Part shown: positions 1 through 8,075 of the stretch, piece after piece
How the letters are laid out: each line of letters opens with the position of its first letter
How positions within the stretch are numbered: the first letter of the stretch is position 1
Assembly: GCA_963691715.1 (NCBI GenBank)
Contig: OY829281.1
Location: forward strand, 1,674,001-1,738,000
Direction of reading: 5' to 3'
Origin: HXMU1420-13 sp963691715
GTDB taxonomy: Bacteria; Bacteroidota; Rhodothermia; Balneolales; Balneolaceae
DNA length: 64,000 nt
Notes under the pieces: generated by a model
Databases searched by the model: none
Told to the model about the DNA's origin: nothing
Seen by the model: only the letters and a program-made list of their open reading frames with translations
Made by a program: the position numbers and the translations under genes

Positions 1-1
1 T

Positions 2-1537
2 CCTCGTAAGTTCGAGAGTAAATGGCTTGATATATTGCATGATGGTATTGATACCAAAGATAATTTTGATACATTTAACAGATCCATTAAGTCTGTTTCA
101 CCCGCTCCATCAACTACAATTGAAGGAATTGAGCTCGTTTTTAAAGCTGATAATTCAGTATTTGATGGTAGATTTGCAAATTTAGGATGGTTGCAAGAGC
201 TACCTGATCCCATTACAAAAATTACTTGGGACAATGTTGCTTTGATGAGTGCGAAAACGGCCAAAGCGTTAGGAGTTGACACCAGCGATTATCTTGGTGA
301 AGCAAAACAACAAGTAATTTCGATTGATGTAAATGGCGCTAACATTTCGATTCCTGTGTGGGTTCAGCCAGGTCATGCCGATGATTCTGTTACTATTCAT
401 ACCGGCTACGGAAGAGAAGGCATAGGCCGAGTCGCTGATGTTCAAACCAATTCTTCTCAGCTCTTAGATAAAACAGCAACTTCTGGAGGTACAAATATCT
501 ATCCTGCACGAACAACAACTGGTATGATGTTCGCTGCTGCTGAAATTTCTTTAACCTCCGATACCTATGAAATCGCATGTGTGCAAGATCATCATAGTTT
601 AGAAGGTCGCGACATGTACCGGCAAGCCACTTTGAAGAAATACAAAGAAAAGCCTGATTACGCCTCTTTCAAATCAATTCATAAGTACGCAGTTCCAGGA
701 ATGAAGGAAGCTGCTGAACTTGGTGAAGATCAGCCAATATCTCTATTTAATGAGCAAGTGGCAGTTGAAGGCGAACCACAATGGGGAATGGCCATAGATC
801 TTAATTCATGTTTTGGTTGCGGAGTATGTATAATCGCATGTCAATCAGAAAATAATATTCCAGTTATTGGTAAACGTGAGGTGATGCGTGGGCGAGAAAT
901 GCACTGGATTAGAACTGACCGTTACTATTTAGGGGATGTTGAAAATCCTCAAGCTGTTCATCAACCTGTACCTTGTATGCACTGCGAATTGGCGCCCTGT
1001 GAGCAAGTATGCCCAGTTGCTGCAACAACTCACAGCGACGACGGTATGAATCAAATGACTTACAACCGTTGTATTGGAACTCGATATTGTGCAAATAACT
1101 GTCCATTCAAAGTTCGACGCTTTAATTTCTTTAATTATCCAAAAGAGTATTTAACAACTGGTGAAGATCCAGACATTATTCAAATGGCAATGAATCCAGA
1201 AGTTACCGTTCGTTTTAGAGGGGTAATGGAAAAATGTACGTATTGTGTGCAACGTGTAAACAGAGCCAAGATTAATACAAAAATTGAAACAGGTTATCCA
1301 AAACCTGCTGATGGTTCGTTCAAGACGGCATGTCAACAAGCCTGTCCAGCCGACGCCATTTACTTCGGAGATTTAACCGATGAAAACAGTGAAGTAGTTG
1401 CGATGAAACGTAATGAGCGTAATTATTTAATGCTTGAAGAATTAAATGTACGTGCCCGTACTTCTTACATCGCAAAATTGACGAATCCAAATCCAACCTT
1501 GGTTGCGCAAGAAACTAACGAGGAATACGCCCACTAA
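2..1537 (+). CDS. actB: Alternative complex III iron-sulfur subunit ActB, C-terminal part (5' cut by window)
   Basis: The reading frame is open from base 2 with no stop, so the gene begins upstream; about 511 C-terminal residues are visible of a family usually near 1000 residues. ActB is the periplasmic iron-sulfur subunit of the quinol:cytochrome c oxidoreductase ACIII. Four cysteine clusters typical of molybdopterin-oxidoreductase electron-transfer subunits are visible: CFGCGVCIIAC, CMHCELAPCEQVCP, CIGTRYCANNCP, and CTYCVQ followed by CQQACPADAIYFG. Such sets bind three 4Fe-4S and one 3Fe-4S centre in the family. The N-terminal molybdopterin-like domain lies mostly outside. The stop overlaps the next start (taATG), showing translational coupling to actC. 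Confidence 0.93.
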   Translation, partial: PRKFESKWLDILHDGIDTKDNFDTFNRSIKSVSPAPSTTIEGIELVFKADNSVFDGRFANLGWLQELPDPITKITWDNVALMSAKTAKALGVDTSDYLGEAKQQVISIDVNGANISIPVWVQPGHADDSVTIHTGYGREGIGRVADVQTNSSQLLDKTATSGGTNIYPARTTTGMMFAAAEISLTSDTYEIACVQDHHSLEGRDMYRQATLKKYKEKPDYASFKSIHKYAVPGMKEAAELGEDQPISLFNEQVAVEGEPQWGMAIDLNSCFGCGVCIIACQSENNIPVIGKREVMRGREMHWIRTDRYYLGDVENPQAVHQPVPCMHCELAPCEQVCPVAATTHSDDGMNQMTYNRCIGTRYCANNCPFKVRRFNFFNYPKEYLTTGEDPDIIQMAMNPEVTVRFRGVMEKCTYCVQRVNRAKINTKIETGYPKPADGSFKTACQQACPADAIYFGDLTDENSEVVAMKRNERNYLMLEELNVRARTSYIAKLTNPNPTLVAQETNEEYAH

Positions 1538-2964
1538 TGAGTAAACACGAATACATACCAGAGCCAGCACTCGTAAAAGGCAATCACGATTTTGCTAGTA
1601 TTACAAAACTGGTTACTGATGTAAACTTAAAACCAACACCCAAAGGTTGGTATTTAGCAATGCTACCCGCAAATGCTTTACTTTTCTTACTTCTTGGTTC
1701 TATTGGATACTTAATTTGGGAAGGTACTGGAATTTGGGGACTGAATAATCCTGTAGGTTGGGGTTGGGCAATTATCAACTTCGTTTGGTGGGTTGGTATT
1801 GGTCACGCAGGAACATTAATCTCAGCGATATTATTTTTATTTCGACAGGATTGGCGAACGGCTATTAACCGTTTTGCCGAAGCCATGACCATTTTTGCTG
1901 TAATGTGTGCAGGAGTTTTCCCTGCCATTCATGTAGGTCGGATTTGGGTAATTTATTGGGTTTTCCCAGTTCCAAACCAAATGGCAATGTGGCCGAATTT
2001 TAATTCTCCTCTGTTGTGGGATGTGTTTGCCGTTTCAACCTATTTCACAGTATCACTTCTTTTCTGGTATGTTGGTTTAGTACCAGATTTAGCAACTTTA
2101 CGTGATAAGGCTACCGATAAAATCAGGAAATTTGCATACGGTATTTTTGCTCTCGGATGGACGGGTAGTAGTAGAGCTTGGTGGAATTATGAGAAGGCTT
2201 ACATGACCTTAGCTGGTCTTGCTACCCCCCTAGTACTATCTGTACATACTATTGTATCTTTTGACTTTGCGGTATCCATGATACCGGGTTGGCACACTAC
2301 TATTTTTCCCCCATACTTTGTAGCAGGCGCCATTTTCTCTGGTTTTGCCATGGTGTTAACCTTAATGCTTGTTGCTAGAAAAATTTATGGCATGAAAGAA
2401 ATCATGACTGATGATCATATGGAAAAAATGAATATCATTATTATGGTTACAGGCACCATGGTTGGTTTCGCGTACATGATGGAATTTTTCATTGCTTGGT
2501 ATAGTGGTGTAGAATACGAGAAAGCAATCTTCTTACTTAGAGCTACTGGACCTTATGCATGGGCGTATTGGATCATGATGTTTTGTAATGTTATTTCTCC
2601 ACAAGTTTTTTGGTCGAAGAAATTACGACGTAATGTTAAGTTCACGTTCTTTATATCCATTGTCGTTAACATTGGAATGTGGTTCGAACGCTTTGTAATT
2701 ACGGTTACTTCACTTTCTACCGATTACTTGCCATCTTCTTGGGAGTATTATTCACCAACAGCTTGGGATGTGTTAACTTATGTTGGAACTTTTGGTTTAT
2801 TCTTTACAATGTTCCTTCTTTTCTTACGATTCTTACCAATGATTGCCATCGCAGAAGTGAAATTGGTGATGCCTCAAGGCGATCCCCATAATTACGATGA
2901 TGAAACACAAGAATATCATCCACATATTGAAGAAGTACCTAAACCTAACGTAGTGAGTGCCTAA
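1537..2964 (+). CDS. actC: Alternative complex III NrfD-like membrane subunit ActC
   Basis: A 475-residue polytopic protein of the NrfD/PsrC family. ActC and its paralogue ActF form the membrane core of ACIII and are thought to bind quinol and couple its oxidation to proton movement. About ten hydrophobic segments are visible, from roughly residue 40 (AMLPANALLFLLLG) to residue 445 (GLFFTMFLLFLRFLPM), with NrfD-like stretches such as WWVGIGHAGTLISAIL and FAVSMIPGWHTTIFPPYF. It overlaps actB by one base and is followed by actD four bases later, so it lies within a tight operon. Length fits the family. Confidence 0.94.
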   Translation: MSKHEYIPEPALVKGNHDFASITKLVTDVNLKPTPKGWYLAMLPANALLFLLLGSIGYLIWEGTGIWGLNNPVGWGWAIINFVWWVGIGHAGTLISAILFLFRQDWRTAINRFAEAMTIFAVMCAGVFPAIHVGRIWVIYWVFPVPNQMAMWPNFNSPLLWDVFAVSTYFTVSLLFWYVGLVPDLATLRDKATDKIRKFAYGIFALGWTGSSRAWWNYEKAYMTLAGLATPLVLSVHTIVSFDFAVSMIPGWHTTIFPPYFVAGAIFSGFAMVLTLMLVARKIYGMKEIMTDDHMEKMNIIIMVTGTMVGFAYMMEFFIAWYSGVEYEKAIFLLRATGPYAWAYWIMMFCNVISPQVFWSKKLRRNVKFTFFISIVVNIGMWFERFVITVTSLSTDYLPSSWEYYSPTAWDVLTYVGTFGLFFTMFLLFLRFLPMIAIAEVKLVMPQGDPHNYDDETQEYHPHIEEVPKPNVVSA

Positions 2965-2968
2965 GAAT

Positions 2969-3514
2969 ATGAGTACTACTGAAACAAAAAAACTATACGG
3001 TATCTTAGCTGAATTCAAAAATCCTAAGGCACTCATAGATGTGTCTAAGAAAGTGGTGGAAGCTGGATACGATAAATTTGACACTTATTCCCCTTTTCCT
3101 ATACACGGAATTGATAAAGCCATGAGTTTACCAAAGTCAAAACTTGGTTACATTGTTATCGGACATTCTATATTAGGATTCACAGGCGCCATCGCTATGA
3201 TGTACTTTATGTCTGTGATAGACTATCCTATTAATATTAGTGGAAAACCATTTTTTAATGCTCCTGCATGGGTTCCAATTACATTTGAATTAACAGTACT
3301 ATTGTCTGCATTTGGTGCAGTATTCGGAATGTTTTTCTTGAACGGTCTTCCTCGATTAAATAATCCATTATTTGAAATAGAAAGATTTAAGAAAGCTACC
3401 GATGATGGCTTCTTTGTTTGCATTGAAGCTAAGGACAGTAAATTTCATGAAGATTTGGTTCGTCAACTCTTCGAAGAATCAGGAGCTACCCATATTGAGG
3501 AAGTTTATGAATAA
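2969..3514 (+). CDS. actD: Alternative complex III subunit ActD (DUF3341)
   Basis: A 181-residue protein of the DUF3341 family, the ActD subunit of ACIII. I chose the ATG at 2969 (MSTTETKKLYG) over a GTG at 2957 because the latter lies inside the actC coding end. The N-terminal half is soluble (YGILAEFKNPKALIDVSKKV, then YDKFDTYSPFPIHGID). Two hydrophobic hairpin segments follow at about residues 58-80 (GYIVIGHSILGFTGAIAMMY) and 98-125 (PITFELTVLLSAFGAVFGMF). The C-terminal cytoplasmic tail ends in a short alpha/beta stretch. The 3' end overlaps the actE start by eight bases. Confidence 0.92.
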   Translation: MSTTETKKLYGILAEFKNPKALIDVSKKVVEAGYDKFDTYSPFPIHGIDKAMSLPKSKLGYIVIGHSILGFTGAIAMMYFMSVIDYPINISGKPFFNAPAWVPITFELTVLLSAFGAVFGMFFLNGLPRLNNPLFEIERFKKATDDGFFVCIEAKDSKFHEDLVRQLFEESGATHIEEVYE

Positions 3515-4517
3515 TATATTCAATACCAGTAAAATTATTGGCATAGCACTATTCGGTTTACTGATAAGTAGCTGTCGCGGTACACTCTCTGAAAAACCGG
3601 CTATCCATCCGCAATTAAACATGGATCAGCAGGATAGAAAAGAAGCACAAGAGATAAATATGTTCTTTGAAGATAAACGTTCGATGAGACCACCAGTTGA
3701 AGGAACGGTCGCTCGTGGTTATAGAAAAGCGGATTTAGCTTATTTTGAAGGTGTGGATGAAAATGGCAGTTGGGTCGCAGAGTCACCTGTAGAAATCACC
3801 CGTTCTTTTTTATATAGAGGTCAGGAACGGTATGAAATCTTTTGTACTCCTTGCCATGGTAAAGTTGGAGACGGACTTGGAATCATTATGACAGGACAAT
3901 ATGGATATGTACCTGCGCCAACCTTCCATCAAGACCGTTTACGTGAAGCCCCAGACGGTGAAATCTATTCTGCGATCTATAATGGAGTAAGAAATATGCC
4001 TTCTTATGCACATCAGGTTCCAGTTGAAGACAGATGGGCAATTGTATCATACGTAAGAGCTCTTCAAGCAAGTCAATATGTATCCGAGAATGAAATTGCT
4101 GAATATGATATCAATTTAGAAGAGTTAAAATCTGAATATGCTGCTGAACAAGAAGCTCTAGCTGAAATTGAAGCTGCTAAAGAAGAAGCATCGGCAGACA
4201 TAGTTCCAACAGCCGCGCTAGGCAAAGATATTATTACACAATACGCTTGTGGCGCATGTCATAATGAAACTGGAGATCCAGGTGGAATAGGACCTACTTG
4301 GAAAAATTTATTCGGAAGTGAAGCTGAAGTACTTACCGAAGCTGGAAACCTAATTTCTATTACAAAAGATGAAGATTACATCATTGAGTCGATTGTTTAT
4401 CCTAATGCAAAAAAGACAACAGGATATGAAAATGGAGTGATGGTGGCTTACGATTATCTTGCTGACCATGAATTGCAATCAATCGTTGAATACATCAAAA
4501 CACTGACCGACAATTAA
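3507..4517 (+). CDS. actE: Alternative complex III cytochrome c subunit ActE, diheme lipoprotein variant
   Basis: I take the ATG at 3507, giving 336 residues, because it starts a clear lipoprotein signal: a hydrophobic stretch ending LLISSC with lipid-carrying Cys23. An in-frame extension to 3402 would run through actD. Two c-type heme motifs are visible: CTPCH at residues 113-117 with a likely axial Met in NMPSYA near 164, and CGACH at 248-252. An acidic, probably helical linker (about 200-230) joins the domains. ActE is usually described as monoheme and shorter, so the second domain is an addition. That domain resembles the C-terminal cytochrome domain of CoxB in this operon. Likely role: passing electrons from ACIII toward the oxidase. 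Confidence 0.9.
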   Translation: MNNIFNTSKIIGIALFGLLISSCRGTLSEKPAIHPQLNMDQQDRKEAQEINMFFEDKRSMRPPVEGTVARGYRKADLAYFEGVDENGSWVAESPVEITRSFLYRGQERYEIFCTPCHGKVGDGLGIIMTGQYGYVPAPTFHQDRLREAPDGEIYSAIYNGVRNMPSYAHQVPVEDRWAIVSYVRALQASQYVSENEIAEYDINLEELKSEYAAEQEALAEIEAAKEEASADIVPTAALGKDIITQYACGACHNETGDPGGIGPTWKNLFGSEAEVLTEAGNLISITKDEDYIIESIVYPNAKKTTGYENGVMVAYDYLADHELQSIVEYIKTLTDN

Positions 4518-4536
4518 GATTTGGTAACTAAGAACA

Positions 4537-5751
4537 ATGAGCCATAAACCAACCATAACCGATTCTTTACAATTTCCTGCTGATAGCAAAATTCCAAAAG
4601 TGCTCCTCACTGTTGGTGTTCTTGGACTTTTAATCAGTGCTATAGGATTTGTGACCGACCTTGAACAATCTCTTTATTCGTACTTAGTAAGTTTTGTATA
4701 CTTTACAGGTATCGGACTTGCCTCTGTTTTTATGGTGATGTTTCATCATATTACAAAGTCGAAATGGGGAATCGTAATGCGTAGAATCCCAGAAGTATTC
4801 GGAAGTAACCTTAAATGGTGGACCATTGCATTCCTACCGATTTTAGGCTTTATGACTGTTCTTTATCATCACTGGACAGATCCTACTTTATTTGACCCAG
4901 AATCAACAAATTTTGATTATATCGTAGCTAAGAAAGAAGCGTATCTTAATGTGCCTTTCTTCATTATTCGTCAAATTATCTATTTCACAATTTGGGGTTT
5001 TGTAGGACACAAATTATACAAAGCATCTGTTGCTCTAGAAAAAACTGGGGATTGGAGCATAACCAATGTAATGCGTAAAATTAGTGCACCAGCTATCCCA
5101 CTTTTTGCACTTTCTATTGCGTTTGCTAGTTTTGATTGGTTAATGAGTTTAGATCCTCACTGGTTTTCTACCATGTTTGGAGTGTATTTTTTCGCCATTA
5201 GCTTTCAAAGCTTCTGGGCAGTTATGATTTTAATGGTCTTTTTCTTGCAATCAAGGGGAATACTAAAAAACACCATTGGGAAAGCACATATTTATGATTT
5301 GGGAGCATGGCTATTCGCATTCACAATTTTTTATGCCTATATAGCATTCAGCCAATTCCTGCTTATTTATTACGCGAATCTACCAGAAGAAACATTATGG
5401 TTTTACCACCGATTAGAAGGAAATTGGAAGTATATTGCCTATGGCTTATTACTTTTCCGTTTTCTACTGCCTTTCTTAGTATTGCTCAATAGAGAACAGA
5501 AGCACAAGCCTCATGTTCTTCGATTCGTAGCTATCGTTGTAGTGATTATGCACTATTTAGAGCTTTACTGGATTGCAATGCCTATGATTAGCGAACACGG
5601 CTTTGAATTTTCTTGGATTGATATCTCCACTTTTCTTGGATTAGGTGGAATGTTCTTCTGGTTATTTTTCAAGAAATTTAAAGAAAATAGTATGATTCCA
5701 GAAAATGATCCTAAGTTGGATGCTTGCTTAGATAAAACGTATCACCAATAA
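4537..5751 (+). CDS. actF: Alternative complex III membrane subunit ActF
   Basis: A 404-residue polytopic protein, the second NrfD-like core subunit of ACIII. About ten hydrophobic segments are visible, including VLLTVGVLGLLISAIGF near residue 25, WWTIAFLPILGFMTVLYHH near 95, PLFALSIAFASFDWLMSLDPHWF near 190 and VAIVVVIMHYLELYWIAMPM near 330. The stretch SFDWLMSLDPHWFSTMFGVY is characteristic of ActF-type proteins. It starts 19 bases after actE and sits directly before a small membrane protein gene, in the operon order usual for ACIII clusters. Confidence 0.93.
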   Translation: MSHKPTITDSLQFPADSKIPKVLLTVGVLGLLISAIGFVTDLEQSLYSYLVSFVYFTGIGLASVFMVMFHHITKSKWGIVMRRIPEVFGSNLKWWTIAFLPILGFMTVLYHHWTDPTLFDPESTNFDYIVAKKEAYLNVPFFIIRQIIYFTIWGFVGHKLYKASVALEKTGDWSITNVMRKISAPAIPLFALSIAFASFDWLMSLDPHWFSTMFGVYFFAISFQSFWAVMILMVFFLQSRGILKNTIGKAHIYDLGAWLFAFTIFYAYIAFSQFLLIYYANLPEETLWFYHRLEGNWKYIAYGLLLFRFLLPFLVLLNREQKHKPHVLRFVAIVVVIMHYLELYWIAMPMISEHGFEFSWIDISTFLGLGGMFFWLFFKKFKENSMIPENDPKLDACLDKTYHQ

Positions 5752-5761
5752 TTTTTACTCA

Positions 5762-6292
5762 ATGCCTGTTAATTATACTGCAGAATTAAAAGCAAAAATT
5801 GCAATTGAGGCTCTATCAAAAACTAATGATTTAGTTTCTGAAACGGCAAAGAAGTATGACATAAGTACATCTGAATTAACTTCTTGGATATCTGAACTTC
5901 AAGAGAATGCTCACAGCCTATTTTCAAATCAGAAAGAAAGTGATATTTCAAGTGAAGTCTTTGATGTATCCATAGAATCTGATAATGATACATTTGTTGC
6001 TGCCGTAAATTATGGTGCAGAAGAGGAAGGTTTAGATATTGCTTCCATTACCAAATGGTCTGTTTTAGGAATTGCTGCCGTCATCGTCTTCATAGTTGCG
6101 CTTATACCGTTTTCTCAGTTTGCATTTAACAGTGCCTTAGATGATGCTAATCTAAACTCCACCTACTACGATATAGAGAAATTAAATGAAGACGCTAATG
6201 CTATATTAAATTCTTATGGCGTTGTTGACGGTGAATCAGGAATTTATAGAATCCCAATAGATGAAGCTATTAACAAAATGGTTTCAGATTAA
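5762..6292 (+). CDS. Transposase-type HTH fused to a single-span membrane protein of the act/cox operon
   Basis: A 176-residue protein of unknown function. Residues 4-52 (YTAELKAKIAIEALSK onward, then KKYDISTSELTSW) read like the helix-turn-helix of IS3-family OrfA transposases. An acidic linker follows (55-90). One membrane span lies at about 99-121 (WSVLGIAAVIVFIVALIPF). The short C-terminal tail contains NSYGVVDGESGIYRIPIDEA, resembling tails of small proteins I associate with cox/SCO gene clusters. By topology the HTH would be cytoplasmic and the tail periplasmic. The gene sits ten bases after actF and just before sco, so it is co-transcribed. It could be an assembly or accessory subunit, or a membrane-tethered regulator; I cannot decide. 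Confidence 0.75.
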   Translation: MPVNYTAELKAKIAIEALSKTNDLVSETAKKYDISTSELTSWISELQENAHSLFSNQKESDISSEVFDVSIESDNDTFVAAVNYGAEEEGLDIASITKWSVLGIAAVIVFIVALIPFSQFAFNSALDDANLNSTYYDIEKLNEDANAILNSYGVVDGESGIYRIPIDEAINKMVSD

Positions 6293-6302
6293 ACTTCATT
6301 AT

Positions 6303-7133
6303 ATGAAACGAATTGCACTGTGTACGATTTTTCTAACAGTGCTTTTTTCTGCAATTCAGGTAAGTGCCCAGCTTAACCTTGAACAACCCGAAGCACTGCA
6401 AGGAGTAGGTATAAATGAAAATTTAGGCTCTAAAATACCTATCGATGCTATTTTTGCGACCAGTAATGGTGATAGTGTAACTATTGCAGATTTATTACAA
6501 GATGGAAAACCTATTCTTCTTAATCCTCTTTATTACGACTGTCCTATGTTATGTGGACTGGTTATTGACGGAGTTCTGAATGTTGTAAATGAACTGGCAT
6601 GGAAACCTGGAGTAGATTATACCATCGTTTCTTTCAGTATAGACCCATCCGAAACACATCACTTAGCTGCCGAATATAAGGAACGATATACCCGCCAAAT
6701 GAACAAATCTGACGCACAGGATGGATGGTATTTTTTAACAGGAAAAAAGTCAGAAATTGAAAAAATTATATTCGCTCTTGGTTTTGAAGTAAATGAAATT
6801 AAAGACACCGGTGAGTTTGCACATGCTGCTGCAATTGCGCTTTTAAGTCCAGAAGCTGTGATAACTCGCTATCTATATGGCATTCAATATGATGAGTTCA
6901 ATGTACGAAGTGCATTATATGAAGCTGCCGATGGAAAGATTGGAAATACACTTACAAAAGTGTTGATGTACTGCTATCAATTCGATCCAAATTCGAATAG
7001 TTATGTCCCCTTCGCGATAAATATTATGAAGCTTGGTGGCTTGGCTACACTCTTATTTCTTGGTATCTTTATAGGCCTACTTTGGCTTCGGGAAAAAGAT
7101 AAAAAACAAACCTCAAAAATCGATCTTCACTAA
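6303..7133 (+). CDS. sco: SCO1/SenC-family copper chaperone for cytochrome oxidase
   Basis: Starting at ATG 6303 the protein has 276 residues; an in-frame extension to 6261 overlaps the previous gene and is unlikely. An N-terminal signal peptide (FLTVLFSAIQVSAQ) leads into a thioredoxin-like SCO domain. The copper-binding motif CPMLC is at residues 80-84 and the conserved histidine is probably H174 (GEFAHAAAIA). A C-terminal span at about 239-262 (IMKLGGLATLLFLGIFIGLL) anchors it in the membrane. SCO proteins deliver copper to, or reduce the cysteines of, the CuA site, which fits its place directly before coxB. Its stop overlaps the coxB start (taATG). Confidence 0.93.
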   Translation: MKRIALCTIFLTVLFSAIQVSAQLNLEQPEALQGVGINENLGSKIPIDAIFATSNGDSVTIADLLQDGKPILLNPLYYDCPMLCGLVIDGVLNVVNELAWKPGVDYTIVSFSIDPSETHHLAAEYKERYTRQMNKSDAQDGWYFLTGKKSEIEKIIFALGFEVNEIKDTGEFAHAAAIALLSPEAVITRYLYGIQYDEFNVRSALYEAADGKIGNTLTKVLMYCYQFDPNSNSYVPFAINIMKLGGLATLLFLGIFIGLLWLREKDKKQTSKIDLH

Positions 7134-8074
7134 TGGGCAGACTATTCGATTTCATGCTTCCAGACAACAAGTCTCCACTTACTGCTGATAGTACTGATGG
7201 ACTATTTCACTTTATTTCAGAAGTAAGCTTAATTTTTTTAATTGGTATTACCATTGCATTGATTTACTTCGCCGTGAAGTACAAACGTAAATCAGATGAT
7301 GATAAAACACCAGTTATAACACATAATAATACCTTAGAAATAACATGGTCTGTAGTTCCACTAATTATAGTGATGGTTGTTTTCGGGTGGGGTTACACAG
7401 GTTGGCTTAATTTGAAAGCCGTACCTAGTGATGCTTATGAAATTCAAGCAACAGGCTATAAATGGAATTGGAATTTCAACTACGAAAATGGAGCACAAAC
7501 ATTAAACGAATTACATGTTCCTGCTGGTCGACCAATAAAGGTAGTGATGCAGTCTCGTGATGTACTTCATTCTTTCTTTATTCCAGATTATAGGGTAAAA
7601 CATGATGTTGTTCCAGGCCGATACACATACGTCTGGTTTCAGGCCGAAGAAGAAGGAGAATCCAAAATCTTTTGTACAGAATACTGTGGAACTGAACACT
7701 CCTATATGGATGCCAAAGTAATTGTTCACGATCCAGAGGAGTTCGAACAATGGCTTGAACTTAATGGCGGTGGAATTCAAGGTACACCAGTTGAACAAGG
7801 AGAACAGTTGGTTTCTCTTCAAGGATGCCAAACGTGCCATTCACTAGACGGTTCACCAAAAATTGGACCTACATTCAAAGGAATTTGGGGCCTTGAACAA
7901 AATCTAGATGATGGAAGCACGGTATTAGTGGATGAAAATTATATCAGAGAATCTATCTTATATCCTGGAAATAAAATTGTGGAAGGATATCAAAATGTGA
8001 TGTCCCCATATGAAGGAAGATTAGATGATGACGAAATCACAAATATTATCGAGTACTTAAAAACTGTAAATTAA
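7133..8074 (+). CDS. coxB: Cytochrome c oxidase subunit II with fused cytochrome c domain (caa3 type)
   Basis: A 313-residue subunit II. Two spans at about 30-48 and 71-93 anchor it, with no obvious cleaved signal. The CuA site is complete: H146 (VLHSFF), C181 and C185 (CTEYCGTEHSYM), H189 and M192. A c-type cytochrome domain follows, with CQTCH at 232-236 and a likely axial Met in NVMSPYE. This architecture defines caa3 oxidases, where electrons arrive at the heme c, pass to CuA and then to subunit I. The cytochrome domain resembles the extra domain of ActE upstream. The gene is followed by coxA after a single base. Confidence 0.96.
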   Translation: MGRLFDFMLPDNKSPLTADSTDGLFHFISEVSLIFLIGITIALIYFAVKYKRKSDDDKTPVITHNNTLEITWSVVPLIIVMVVFGWGYTGWLNLKAVPSDAYEIQATGYKWNWNFNYENGAQTLNELHVPAGRPIKVVMQSRDVLHSFFIPDYRVKHDVVPGRYTYVWFQAEEEGESKIFCTEYCGTEHSYMDAKVIVHDPEEFEQWLELNGGGIQGTPVEQGEQLVSLQGCQTCHSLDGSPKIGPTFKGIWGLEQNLDDGSTVLVDENYIRESILYPGNKIVEGYQNVMSPYEGRLDDDEITNIIEYLKTVN

Positions 8075-8075
8075 T

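Noticed and set aside
393..1339. Three minus-strand frames under actB
   Set aside because: They lie wholly within a conserved iron-sulfur gene and encode low-complexity, unrecognisable chains.
3402..3506. 35-residue N-terminal extension of ActE
   Set aside because: It overlaps actD coding sequence and would precede the lipoprotein signal peptide that starts at 3507.
5762..5920. Intact IS3 transposase gene
   Set aside because: Only the N-terminal HTH resembles OrfA; there is no OrfB, no inverted repeats, and the frame continues into a membrane protein.
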